From UBA6912 sp041611095 (GTDB lineage: Bacteria; Actinomycetota; Acidimicrobiia; Spongiisociales; UBA5794), in NCBI GenBank assembly GCA_041611095.1, contig JBFINP010000001.1:1-64000 (forward strand): a stretch of 64,000 nucleotides of DNA, in the 5' to 3' direction. Below are positions 51,618 through 60,169 of the stretch, one piece after another (position 1 is the stretch's first letter; every line of letters begins with the position of its first letter). The notes under the pieces were generated by a model. It had not been told where the DNA came from and made no database searches. It saw only the letters and a list, made by a program, of their open reading frames with translations. Both the position numbers and the translations under genes were made by a program.

Positions 51618-52400
51618 TCAGCCCGGTCTCATGGCGAGCGCAATGCGGTTGCGCAAGCTCAACACGGCCTTGGCGTGGATCTGGGACACCCTCGACTCGG
51701 TGATGTCGAGAATCCCTCCGATCTGGGCGAGGGTCATCGCCTCGAAGTAGTACATGGCGACGACGTCGCGCTCACGATCGGGAAGTCCCCGAATGGCCTC
51801 GATGAGGATGCGGCGCAGCTCCTTCCGATCGACGACGCCGGCCGGGTCGGCGGCGGCTGGATCGGCGAGTACCTCACGGAGGGCAGGACCCTCCTCGCTG
51901 CCCAACTCGTCGAGTCCGATCACACCTCCGGCGGCGACGTCGCCCAGCGCGCTGCGAAGCTTGGCCACGTCCATACCGAGATGGTCCGCCAGCTCCGATT
52001 CCGTCGGCGAGCGCTGAAGACGGTGCTCGAGGTCGGCGAGTCCGCGTTGGATCTCTCTCGCCCTCGTCCGAACCGAGCGGGGCACCCAATCGAGGCGACG
52101 CAACGCATCGACGATGCTCCCGCGTATGCGCACGGATGCGTAGGTCTCGAAACGTACGCCACGTTGCGGGTCGAATTTGTCGACGGCGTCGATCAGCCCG
52201 ATCGTGCCGTACGAGACCAGATCCTGGGGCTCCACGGTCTTGGGTAGCCCGGCCCCGATCCGGCCTGCGACGAATTTGACGAGCGGTGCGTAGTGGACGA
52301 TGAGCCCATGCCTGGCGCCGCCGTCGCCGCCGGCGAACCGCCGCCACAGCTCGACGATGCCGGCGTCGCTGCGCTCACGCCCTGGGGTGGCTTCGGTCAT
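51618..52400 (-). CDS. WhiG/FliA-family sigma factor
   Basis: This 260-aa sigma factor of group 3 has region 2 in VEPQDLVSYGTIGLIDAVDK and VRFETYASVRIRGSIVDALR, region 3 around RTRAREIQRGLADLEHRL, and region 4 in MTLAQIGGILDITESRVSQI. In Streptomyces WhiG controls sporulation, and elsewhere the family drives flagellar genes. No such genes are seen here. In actinobacteria this sigma commonly lies beside rpsB, as here. It overlaps the recombinase gene by 26 bases. Confidence 0.9.
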   Translation of the reverse strand: MTEATPGRERSDAGIVELWRRFAGGDGGARHGLIVHYAPLVKFVAGRIGAGLPKTVEPQDLVSYGTIGLIDAVDKFDPQRGVRFETYASVRIRGSIVDALRRLDWVPRSVRTRAREIQRGLADLEHRLQRSPTESELADHLGMDVAKLRSALGDVAAGGVIGLDELGSEEGPALREVLADPAAADPAGVVDRKELRRILIEAIRGLPDRERDVVAMYYFEAMTLAQIGGILDITESRVSQIHAKAVLSLRNRIALAMRPG

Positions 52401-53250
52401 AGGTGGCCCTGAGGTGACGACGGGAGACGGCAGTGTAGATCTGGGTCGTCGCCAGCTCCCGGTGCCCGAGCAGCTCTTGCACGGACCTCAGGTCGGCCCC
52501 GTTCTCGAGCAGGTGGGTGGCGAAGGAGTGGCGCAGCGCATGTGGGAACGTGCCCAGCCGCCGGCGCACTACGCGCCGGATGCCGCGTGCGTCGAGCGCC
52601 CCGCCTCGAGCACCGAGCCAGAGCGCATCTCCTGTGTCGGGGGTGGCCAGTCGAGGTCGGCCCGCCCTCACGTAGGCGTCGAGGGCCCGACCCGCTGCGC
52701 CGCCGAGTGGCACGTCACGCTGCCGATCGCCCTTGCCGCGGACCCTGAGGAATGCGCTGCGAGGGAGGTCGCCGAGGGTGAGCGCCGCCAGCTCCGAGAC
52801 CCTCACCCCGGTCCCGTACAGGACTTCGAGCAAAGCGCGATCTCGCAGCACGATCGGTTCGGGTCCGTCGAGGTCGTCGAGGACGCCGGCGATCCCTGCG
52901 GCCGGCAGGGCATGCGGGAGGGTCAGTGGACGCTTGGGCCGGGCGAGGTGGGCACCGGGGTTGGCGGGGATCAAGTCCCGTCGCACGGCGTCGTCGAGGA
53001 AGGTGCGCACCGCCGAGGTCTTGCGGGCGATGGATCGGGGTGCGTAGCCGCGGGTGGACAGCTGAGCGAGGTGGCGACGCAGGGTCCTCCGATCGATGGC
53101 GTCGAGGATGAAGATGTCGAGCCGGCTACAAAAGGTGACGAACTGGCTGAGGTCGCTTCGGTAGGCGGCGACGGTGTGCTCGGAGAGCCGTCGCTCGGTG
53201 GCAAGTCGATCGAGATAGTCGTCGACCGCCTGTTGCAGATTGGTGGCCAT
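52375..53250 (-). CDS. xerC: Tyrosine recombinase XerC-like
   Basis: This 291-aa site-specific recombinase acts in chromosome-dimer resolution. The N-terminal SAM-like domain has LSEHTVAAYRSDLSQFVTFC. The catalytic residues are Arg in GTGVRVSELAAL, His-x-x-Arg in PHALRHSFATHLL, His in LLGHRELATTQ and Tyr in QIYTAVS. The ATG at 53250 is chosen; GTG at 53265 is an alternative. Its position between dprA and rpsB is the common actinobacterial site, so it is housekeeping rather than a mobile-element integrase. Confidence 0.9.
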   Translation of the reverse strand: MATNLQQAVDDYLDRLATERRLSEHTVAAYRSDLSQFVTFCSRLDIFILDAIDRRTLRRHLAQLSTRGYAPRSIARKTSAVRTFLDDAVRRDLIPANPGAHLARPKRPLTLPHALPAAGIAGVLDDLDGPEPIVLRDRALLEVLYGTGVRVSELAALTLGDLPRSAFLRVRGKGDRQRDVPLGGAAGRALDAYVRAGRPRLATPDTGDALWLGARGGALDARGIRRVVRRRLGTFPHALRHSFATHLLENGADLRSVQELLGHRELATTQIYTAVSRRHLRATYDRSHPRA

Positions 53251-53282
53251 ACCGGTGATGGTCACCGCCCGAGGTGTTCACG

Positions 53283-54386
53283 TCAACGACCCGGCCCGTC
53301 AGCCGGCTCGGTGAAATCGCGGACTTGCTCCACGACCGCCTCCACCGGTGCGAGCTCCGTGTACGCCTCCCCGGCCCGCCGTGCGGCGGTGGCGAGCTCC
53401 GCCATCGCTTCTGCGTGGGACGAGAACTCCACCAGCTCGAAGGAGGGACCGGCGTGGTCATGCGACCCGGGCGAGACCGGCTGGGACATGAGAAAGCGGC
53501 ATGCCGGTCCAAGCGCATCCTTCATCAGCGTGTACAGGACACCGACGAGGGGTCCGCGCCGGTCGGGTGTCATCGGCTCGTACAGCTCGTCGAGCGTGAG
53601 CAGGAGGGCGCTGTAGAGCATGTCGCACAGCTCGGCGACATCGCGGAGCGGTTGCGACAGGTCGGCGGACCGCGGGTTGGCGATCACCGGCCACACCTCG
53701 CCGAGTGGTTCGTCGCCGTCGCGGATGGCGAGGAACTTGTAGTAGTGCGTCAACTCATGGTGCGCCGGGTCCGCCCATCGCTCGTCGCGCAGCCCTTCGC
53801 CTTGGTGGATGACCGTCTCGAGGGCGCGCCGCACTCCGCCCATGTCTTCGATCAGCTCGAGACCCCCGCTGTCCTCGGCGTCGTACTCGACGGGCGAGTA
53901 GTACGAGGCATCACCGAGCTGCCGGCTCGGATCGTTCGCGGCAAAGAGCTCCGGAGATCCCAGGCGCTCGAACGCATCCTCGATCGCCTGGTAGAACTGA
54001 CCCTGGGTCTCGTAGTCATCGTCCTCGGGTATGGCGCCGGCACCTTGCGGCCGTTCGATGGTGCAGAACAGGTCGATGACATCGACGGAGGCGGGGCGCA
54101 GCTCGAGCCGGATGGGCGGCTTGTGGTGGGGCATCATCATCGGGTATGCCGGTGCGATGGCAGGGTCGCTGAACACAGGCCGGCCGCCGATGGCCACGAG
54201 GATGTTGGCGTCGAGCGTGGCGTGGAGCATCTCCTCCGCGGCGACGCTGATGATGAGCCGGGACGCCTTCGATTCAGGATCTCTGATCGAGTAGGCGGCA
54301 TACAAGTAGACCGGTACGAGCGCCAGCTCGACGCGCAGGGCCCACAACAGATGGCGCCGCAAATCGATCACCGAGTCGATCGCCAT
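53283..54386 (-). CDS. Ferritin-like (VioB-type) domain protein
   Basis: This 367-aa protein has a ferritin-like helical bundle in the first 230 residues: LRVELALVPVYLYAAYSI, then ISVAAEEMLHATLDANILVA with the E-x-x-H metal motif, and ADPAHHELTHYYKFLAI further on. This is the family of iron-binding domains shared with VioB-type proteins of secondary metabolism. The C-terminal third is helical (LLLTLDELYEPMTPD). GGAGGTCTC precedes the ATG. It lies between dprA and xerC, where relatives have nothing comparable. Substrate and role are unknown. Confidence 0.75.
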   Translation of the reverse strand: MAIDSVIDLRRHLLWALRVELALVPVYLYAAYSIRDPESKASRLIISVAAEEMLHATLDANILVAIGGRPVFSDPAIAPAYPMMMPHHKPPIRLELRPASVDVIDLFCTIERPQGAGAIPEDDDYETQGQFYQAIEDAFERLGSPELFAANDPSRQLGDASYYSPVEYDAEDSGGLELIEDMGGVRRALETVIHQGEGLRDERWADPAHHELTHYYKFLAIRDGDEPLGEVWPVIANPRSADLSQPLRDVAELCDMLYSALLLTLDELYEPMTPDRRGPLVGVLYTLMKDALGPACRFLMSQPVSPGSHDHAGPSFELVEFSSHAEAMAELATAARRAGEAYTELAPVEAVVEQVRDFTEPADGPGR

Positions 54387-54485
54387 GAGACCTCCACGCC
54401 CATTCCGTGCCCGAGTGAGGATATCGGAGGCGGCTAGGCATCTGCGTCGGGGTGCCGGCGTCGGCGACCGTACCCCGCCCGACAA

Positions 54486-55370
54486 CTAGACCACGGCGGA
54501 CGATGCGGGCCGGTTGCTCCGGTTCGCCGGCGCACCGTGGACCAGAGAGAGCTCCTGGACGAGGTCGTCGGGGTCGAGGACGGGGTGGGCGCCGTCTCTG
54601 ATGAGCAGGTTGCAGCCCTCCGAGGTGGCGCGGCGAACGTCGCCGGGCACGGCGAACACGGGCCGTCCCTGGGACAGCGCATACCCCGCGGTGATCAGGG
54701 CCCCGCCCTTCACACCGGCCTCGACCACGACGACGGCCAGTGCCATGCCGGAGATGATCCGATTGCGCGTGGGAAAGCGCCATGCCTCGGGTGGCGTCCC
54801 CGGCGGGTACTCGGACACGACCGCTCCGCCCGTGGCCACCAACGCCCGGGCGAGCTCGCCGTGCTCGGCCGGGTACATCACGTCCAACCCCGACCCGAGC
54901 ACCGCCACGCCGCGACCTCCCACGGACACCACGCCGCGGTGAGCCGCCCCGTCGATCCCGCGAGCCAGACCCGACACGACGCACCACCCCGCCTCGGCGA
55001 GCGCCGCCCCGTAACCGAATGCAAGCTCCTTCCCGTACGCCGTGCATCGCCTCGTCCCCACGACCGCCACCATCGGCTCTGGACAGATCGCCCCGCGCAC
55101 GAACAGGAGCGGCGGCGCCTCCGGCAACTCGCCCAACTCGGGCGGGTACCCACCGTCGCCATGCCGGGCCACACGGATACCGAGCCGGGCCAGCTCGGTC
55201 GCCCTTTGGGAAGCCGAGCGCTGCACGGCCTCCCTGATGCGCGGCGACACCTCGATCACCCCTCCGCTCACCCGTCGCAGTGCGCCCTCTGCGCCGTACG
55301 ACTCCACCAGCCCGCGTAGCCGGTCCGGGTGGAGACCGGCGAACGCCAGCTGGAACACCACATCGGTCAC
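54486..55370 (-). CDS. dprA: DNA processing protein DprA
   Basis: This 294-aa protein loads RecA on single-stranded DNA in transformation. The Rossmann core contains VAVVGTRRCTAYGKELAFGY, VVSGLARGIDGAAHRGVVS, GVAVLGSGLDVMYPAEHGEL, SEYPPGTPPEAWRFPTRNRI and GALITAGYALSQGR. The start GTG overlaps the comM stop (GTGA). It has the usual partner comM upstream. Confidence 0.93.
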   Translation of the reverse strand: MTDVVFQLAFAGLHPDRLRGLVESYGAEGALRRVSGGVIEVSPRIREAVQRSASQRATELARLGIRVARHGDGGYPPELGELPEAPPLLFVRGAICPEPMVAVVGTRRCTAYGKELAFGYGAALAEAGWCVVSGLARGIDGAAHRGVVSVGGRGVAVLGSGLDVMYPAEHGELARALVATGGAVVSEYPPGTPPEAWRFPTRNRIISGMALAVVVVEAGVKGGALITAGYALSQGRPVFAVPGDVRRATSEGCNLLIRDGAHPVLDPDDLVQELSLVHGAPANRSNRPASSAVV

Positions 55371-56839
55371 GAGGCACCCCGGAACCGCATCGCCTCCACC
55401 ACGTGGCGCTCCTCCACCACCGAGGTCTCGTCGAGATCCGCCAGGGTCACCGCTACGCGACGCACCCGGTCCCACCCCCGTGCGGTGATCGCCTCCGCCC
55501 GGACCGAACGGCTCAACGCCGCCAGAGATCCGTCTGTCCACTCCATGTCGTCCAGCATCGCCCGGCTCATCTCGCGATTCAGACCACCCCGCTCCATCTG
55601 GCGCTTTCGTGCCGCCACCACCCGTTCCCGCACCAACGCGCTCGACTCCCCGGGCGGTCCCACCAACTCGTCCGGCTCCAGCCGGGCGACCCGCACCCGC
55701 AGATCGAAGCGATCCAACAACGGGCCAGAGAACCTGGCCCGGTATCGGTCCACCGCCCGCGGCGAGCACTTGCACGGCTTCAGGTAATCCCCTTGCCAGC
55801 CGCATGGACACGGGTTGCTCGCCGCCACCAATTGGAAGCGGGACGGGAAGGACACCGCCCGGCCCTTCCGCGCAACCACCACTCGCCCGTCCTCAACCGG
55901 CTGACGCAACGCATCCAACAGAGACACGGGGAACTCCCCGAGCTCGTCCAAGAACAACACACCCCGGTGGGCGAGGGTGACCTCACCGGGAACCGGCACC
56001 CCACTGCCGCCGCCGACGATCGCCGCCAGCGTCGCGGAGTGGTGGGGCGCACGGAATGGCGCCAGGTCGCCGTCGCTCTTGGCGAGCCCGGCGGCACCAA
56101 AGGCCATCGCAACCTCGAGCACCTCGTCATCGCTCAGCGGTGGAAGCAGCGACGGAAGACACCGGGCCAGCATGGTTTTGCCGCCGCCCGGTGGCCCGGT
56201 CATGAGGAGGTGATGGCCACCGGCCGCGGCGAGCTCGAGGGCGCGGCGCGCCATGTGCTGACCACGCACGCTGCCCAGATCGTCCGCCGGCGCAACGGCA
56301 CTGTGGTCGTCGCCGATCTCACAGCCCGTCGGTTGACCAGCAGCTCCGGCGATGGCCTCGTTGAGCGACCGCGCAGCCACGATACCGATCGGCCCCTTCA
56401 GCGCCTGCAGTCCCTGCGACCCCGCCGGCAGCACACACCGGAGCCTCAGGTCCGAAGCCACGACGGCTGCGGCCAGGCCGCCGACGACCGGACGGAGTCC
56501 ACCGTCGAGCGCAAGCTCGCCGAGTGCGACGACGGGCGGTATGGAGGATGTCTTGGTGTCCGTCATCGCGGCGAGGACGCCGAGCGCGATCGGCAGGTCG
56601 TACGCCGAGCCGGCCTTCGGCAGGTCCGCGGGAGAGAGGTTCACGATGACCTCGCGACTCGGGAAATCGTGCCCGGAAGCGGAGAAGGCGGCGCGCACGC
56701 GGTCCTTGGCCTCCCTCACCGACGCATCCGGGAGACCGACGATGGTGAACCGCTTGGTGCCTCCGCCGATGTGGACCTCGACCCGAACGGGGCAGGGTTC
56801 GACACCGACGAGGGCCGCCGACGTGACTGAAGCGAACAT
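55367..56839 (-). CDS. comM: ComM/YifB magnesium-chelatase-like ATPase
   Basis: This 490-aa AAA+ protein acts in branch migration during natural transformation in characterised relatives. The N-terminal ChlI-like domain is CPVRVEVHIGGGTKRFTIVG. Walker A is MTGPPGGGKTMLARCLPSLL (about residue 215). HRGVLFLDELGEF contains Walker B, and the C-terminal lid ends SVRAEAITARGWDRVRRVAV. TACCTT ends 6 bases before the ATG without a Shine-Dalgarno, so a leaderless mRNA is likely. Confidence 0.94.
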   Translation of the reverse strand: MFASVTSAALVGVEPCPVRVEVHIGGGTKRFTIVGLPDASVREAKDRVRAAFSASGHDFPSREVIVNLSPADLPKAGSAYDLPIALGVLAAMTDTKTSSIPPVVALGELALDGGLRPVVGGLAAAVVASDLRLRCVLPAGSQGLQALKGPIGIVAARSLNEAIAGAAGQPTGCEIGDDHSAVAPADDLGSVRGQHMARRALELAAAGGHHLLMTGPPGGGKTMLARCLPSLLPPLSDDEVLEVAMAFGAAGLAKSDGDLAPFRAPHHSATLAAIVGGGSGVPVPGEVTLAHRGVLFLDELGEFPVSLLDALRQPVEDGRVVVARKGRAVSFPSRFQLVAASNPCPCGWQGDYLKPCKCSPRAVDRYRARFSGPLLDRFDLRVRVARLEPDELVGPPGESSALVRERVVAARKRQMERGGLNREMSRAMLDDMEWTDGSLAALSRSVRAEAITARGWDRVRRVAVTLADLDETSVVEERHVVEAMRFRGAS

Positions 56840-57008
56840 AGGCCCAAGGTATGGGGCGGCTGTGACACGAAGTGGGACGAGTCCCGCGAAGGCGTGGCGA
56901 TTCCGGGACTGCGGCCATGACCTGTGTCTCTAGCCTTCGACCCGCCTGCGGAAGATGATGCGCGTGTATCTCCACCGGCGTTCTCGCCGCAGGTCGAAAG
57001 AGGGGGCC

Positions 57009-58358
57009 GTGTGCACCCGCCTGATCACCGCAATGGTCGCGGTCGCGCTCGTCGCCGGCACCGTCGCACCAACAATGGCGTCGGTGCCCTGGATGGGCTT
57101 CGACGACGTACCGCCATCGAACATCTTCTACGACGACATCGAGTGGCTCCGTGCCGAGGGGATCACGAAGGGATGCAACCCGCCTGCCAACACGATGTTC
57201 TGCCCCGATCGGTCGGTCACCCGCGGCGAGATGGCGGCGTTCCTCGCCAGGGCGCTCGATCTGGCCGAACCTGTGACCGACAACTGGTTCACCGACGACG
57301 ACGCGTCGATCTTCGAGGCCGACATCGACAAGATCGCCGAGGCCGGCATCACATTGGGCTGCAATCCGCCGATCAACGATCGATTCTGCCCCGACCATCG
57401 GGTGACCCGGCAACAGATGGCATCGTTCCTCACCCGAACCCTCGGGTTGTCGACGGGCGACGACCTCGACTGGTTCGTAGACGACGACGCCTCGGTCCAC
57501 GAGACCGACGTCAATCGCCTCCGCACCTCATGGATCACGTTCGGGTGCAACCCACCGACCGAGAATCGCTTCTGCCCGACCGCTCCGGTGTCACGCGAGC
57601 AGATCGCTGCCTTCATGCATCGTGCGCTCACCCAGCCCATCGAGGGGGCTGCGATCGCCATCCACGGCTCCACATGGCCGGAGACGATCTACCCCTACAT
57701 GGACATGGTGGGGACGTTCGGCGTGCGCAACGCCGGAACGGTGCCGCTGCATGACGCCACCGTCGAGCCGTATCAGCCCGATCCCGACGAGCCAGCCTGG
57801 GGAGCGTGTGTGTATGGCGTTGTCACCGGACCGGCCGAGGTGCTCGGGAACGGGGACGATGTCCTCGATCCGGGTGAGATCTGGGACTGGTACTGCTCCC
57901 TGTCGATCTACGGAGCAGACGATTCCATGTACCTCGAGGCGCGGGCCTTGCCGCCGAGCGGAGAGGCCGTCACCGCCGTGGGCAGCGTGCGGTACGAGTA
58001 CGTGGATCCGATCGACGTGACGGTCGCCTTGTCCGACCATCAGGTCACCCCGGGCACGGAGGTCACGTGGACCGTGACGCTCACGAACCCGTCCGGCCTC
58101 GAATCGATCGATGTGTACGTGGGTGTTCGCCACGACAACGAAGGGCCGTACACCGACTTCCGGAGTCCGACGACCAAGCGGGTGGACGACGGCGACGACG
58201 TCTTCGAGGCGGGAGAGGTGTGGGAGTACGTGTACTCGGCGGGCATCTGGGTCGACACGTACCTCGTGGTCGAGTCCTCGTACGCCCCCCTCGCTCACCC
58301 GGGCGCTCACACCGGGCTCCAGTACGTGTTCAGCGACACCGTGGTGGTGACGCCGTAG
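57009..58358 (+). CDS. Secreted S-layer homology (SLH) domain protein
   Basis: This 449-aa exported protein has a signal peptide (about residues 1-24, LITAMVAVALVAGTVAPTMA). Three SLH repeats follow, each with a core like FYDDIEWLRAEGITKGCNPP then FCPDRSVTRGEMAAFL; the CNPP...FCP cysteine pair recurs in all three. From about residue 210 come two Ig-like beta domains with GNGDDVLDPGEIWDW and DGDDVFEAGEVWEYVY motifs. The SLH part should bind the cell wall. GTG at 57009 has AGAGGGGG just upstream. Confidence 0.85.
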   Translation: MCTRLITAMVAVALVAGTVAPTMASVPWMGFDDVPPSNIFYDDIEWLRAEGITKGCNPPANTMFCPDRSVTRGEMAAFLARALDLAEPVTDNWFTDDDASIFEADIDKIAEAGITLGCNPPINDRFCPDHRVTRQQMASFLTRTLGLSTGDDLDWFVDDDASVHETDVNRLRTSWITFGCNPPTENRFCPTAPVSREQIAAFMHRALTQPIEGAAIAIHGSTWPETIYPYMDMVGTFGVRNAGTVPLHDATVEPYQPDPDEPAWGACVYGVVTGPAEVLGNGDDVLDPGEIWDWYCSLSIYGADDSMYLEARALPPSGEAVTAVGSVRYEYVDPIDVTVALSDHQVTPGTEVTWTVTLTNPSGLESIDVYVGVRHDNEGPYTDFRSPTTKRVDDGDDVFEAGEVWEYVYSAGIWVDTYLVVESSYAPLAHPGAHTGLQYVFSDTVVVTP

Positions 58359-58422
58359 TCGAGGCGCCGGCGGACGACGCGTTGCGGACCACCGCTCGTG
58401 TGCCGGCGCCTAGCCTGAGGAG

Positions 58423-58851
58423 GTGTCTCTCGGGTTTCAGGTGACGTTCGATGCATCCGATCCCGCCGGGCTCGCCCGCTTCTGGGCGAAGGCGCTCGGA
58501 TACATCGAGCAGCCTCCTCCACCGGGTCACGAGACGTGGGAGGAGTTCGCCCGCGCCGTGGGGATCCCCGAGGAGGATTGGGACAACCTCGCGGCCATCG
58601 TTGATCCCGACGGCGACGGGCCGCGGTTGCTGTTCCAGAAGGTCCCCGAGGGCAAGACCGCCAAGAACCGGGTCCACCTCGACGTCAACGTCGCCCGACG
58701 CGAGACGCCCGAGGACGAGCGTCACGCCCTCGTCGAGCGGAAGGTGGCCGAGTTGGTCGCCGCCGGCGCCAGCTAGCAGAGGCGCTTCAGCGAACGGGGG
58801 TTCTGGGTGGTCATGCACGACCCCGAAGGAAACGAGTTCTGCGTCCAGTGA
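58423..58851 (+). pseudogene. VOC-family protein interrupted by an in-frame amber codon
   Basis: The frame encodes a glyoxalase/bleomycin-resistance (VOC) fold protein: FQVTFDASDPAGLARFWAKA, LAAIVDPDGDGPRLLFQKVP and KNRVHLDVNVA. A TAG at 58774-58776 stops it after 117 residues, but the same frame continues to the family ending FWVVMHDPEGNEFCVQ and a TGA at 58849. The paralogue next door has the uninterrupted version. The truncated product would lack the last beta strand with the metal-binding glutamate. TAGCCT ends 6 bases before the GTG. Confidence 0.8.
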
Positions 58852-58872
58852 GCGCCGATCGGAGGAGACACG

Positions 58873-59307
58873 GTGGCGCGAACCATCCAGATCGTCTTCG
58901 ATGCCAACGACCCGGCCCGACTCGGAGACTTCTGGATCGAGGCACTCGGCTACGTCCTGCAGCCCCCATCACCCGACTTCGAGTCCTGGGATGCTTGGGC
59001 CACCTCGATGGGCATCCCCGACGAGAACTGGAACGACGCCCAGGCCATCGTCGACCCGGACGGCAACGGTCCCCGATTCTTCATCCAGAGAGTGCCCGAG
59101 GGGGAGTCCGCGAAGAACCGTGTCCATCTGGACATCGCCGTGGGTGGCGGGCCGGGCACACCCCTCGACGAAAGACGCAGCGTGGTCGATGCCGAGGTCG
59201 AACGGCTTACCGGCGTGGGTGCATCGGTGGCCGGGCCCGTGGCGCAACGCGACGAGTACTGGGTGGTCATGCACGACCGCGAAGGAAACGAGTTCTGCGT
59301 CCACTGA
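58873..59307 (+). CDS. VOC-family protein
   Basis: This 144-aa intact paralogue of the preceding gene has IQIVFDANDPARLGDFWIEA near the start, AQAIVDPDGNGPRFFIQRVP, and the ending YWVVMHDREGNEFCVH. Members of this uncharacterised VOC group use a metal site to act on small molecules; the substrate is unknown. A GTG start with GGAGGAGA upstream lies 21 bases after the preceding stop. The two genes probably arose by tandem duplication. Confidence 0.87.
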   Translation: MARTIQIVFDANDPARLGDFWIEALGYVLQPPSPDFESWDAWATSMGIPDENWNDAQAIVDPDGNGPRFFIQRVPEGESAKNRVHLDIAVGGGPGTPLDERRSVVDAEVERLTGVGASVAGPVAQRDEYWVVMHDREGNEFCVH

Positions 59308-59314
59308 CGTACCG

Positions 59315-60091
59315 TCAACGGCCCTCGAACCTGGGTTCCCGCTTCTCCTCGAACGCCGCAACCGCCTCTCGGAGGTCCTCGGAGCGGAGCAGCACCGATT
59401 GCGCCTGCGCCTCGAGCTCGATGGCCTGCTCGAAGGTGAGGCTGGGCGCCCGGTCGAGGGTCACCTTCACGAACCGTTGCGCCAGGGGGGCCCCTGCCGC
59501 CAACTCCTCCGAAACCTCGGTCACCATCACCTCGAGCTCGCTCGCCGGCACGACACGGGACACGAGGCCGATCTCCAGTGCCTCGGCCGCCTCGACGATG
59601 CGTCCGGTGAGGGCGAGCTCCTTGGCCTTGGCGAGACCCACGAGCCGAGGGAGGAGCCAGGAGCCGCCGAAGTCGAGGGACACACCTCGCTTCACGAAGA
59701 TCTCCGAAAAGCGAGCCCGGTCCGTTGCGATCACCACGTCGCAACCGATCGCCAGGTTCATGCCCGCACCGGCGGCGACGCCATCGACTGCGGCAATCGT
59801 GGGCTTGGAGAGGCGGTGGAGCGCCACCGCAGCGGCGCCGGTGCGGGCCATCGCTGTGGCGGCCGTCACCACGCCATCGGTGTCGTCCAGCGACGACACC
59901 TCGGCACCCGAGCAGAAGTCTTCCCCTCGCCCCCGGATGACGAGCACCCGGGGGGACGACGCCTCGAAGTCTCGGAACGCAGCGGTCAGCTGATCCCAGC
60001 CATCGTATGGGATGGCGTTACGCGTCTGCGGGCGCTCGATGGTGAGCCGGCGAACCGCACCACGGTCCTCAACGGTGAGCAGGTCGGACAT
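59315..60091 (-). CDS. Enoyl-CoA hydratase/isomerase family protein
   Basis: This 258-aa crotonase-fold protein contains LTIERPQTRNAIPYDGWDQL, GRGEDFCSGAEVSSL and AAVDGVAAGAGMNLAIGCDV, the oxyanion-hole segments of the family. One family glutamate is seen in SEIFVKRGVSLDFGGSWLLP, where relatives often have the second; the exact reaction is therefore open. TAGGCT ends 7 bases before the ATG, consistent with a leaderless transcript. It is divergent from the methyltransferase gene. Confidence 0.88.
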   Translation of the reverse strand: MSDLLTVEDRGAVRRLTIERPQTRNAIPYDGWDQLTAAFRDFEASSPRVLVIRGRGEDFCSGAEVSSLDDTDGVVTAATAMARTGAAAVALHRLSKPTIAAVDGVAAGAGMNLAIGCDVVIATDRARFSEIFVKRGVSLDFGGSWLLPRLVGLAKAKELALTGRIVEAAEALEIGLVSRVVPASELEVMVTEVSEELAAGAPLAQRFVKVTLDRAPSLTFEQAIELEAQAQSVLLRSEDLREAVAAFEEKREPRFEGR

Positions 60092-60169
60092 CGACCGCAG
60101 CCTACCGAGCGGCCGGGTCGGGTTCGTCTCGCCCGGCGAGCCAGCGCGGTTGTGCGTACCCTGCTGCCG

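Noticed and set aside
52375..53250. Tyrosine recombinase as a sign of an integrated element.
   Set aside because: It sits in the conserved dprA-xer-whiG-rpsB order with no attachment repeats, tRNA or phage genes, so it is the housekeeping Xer.
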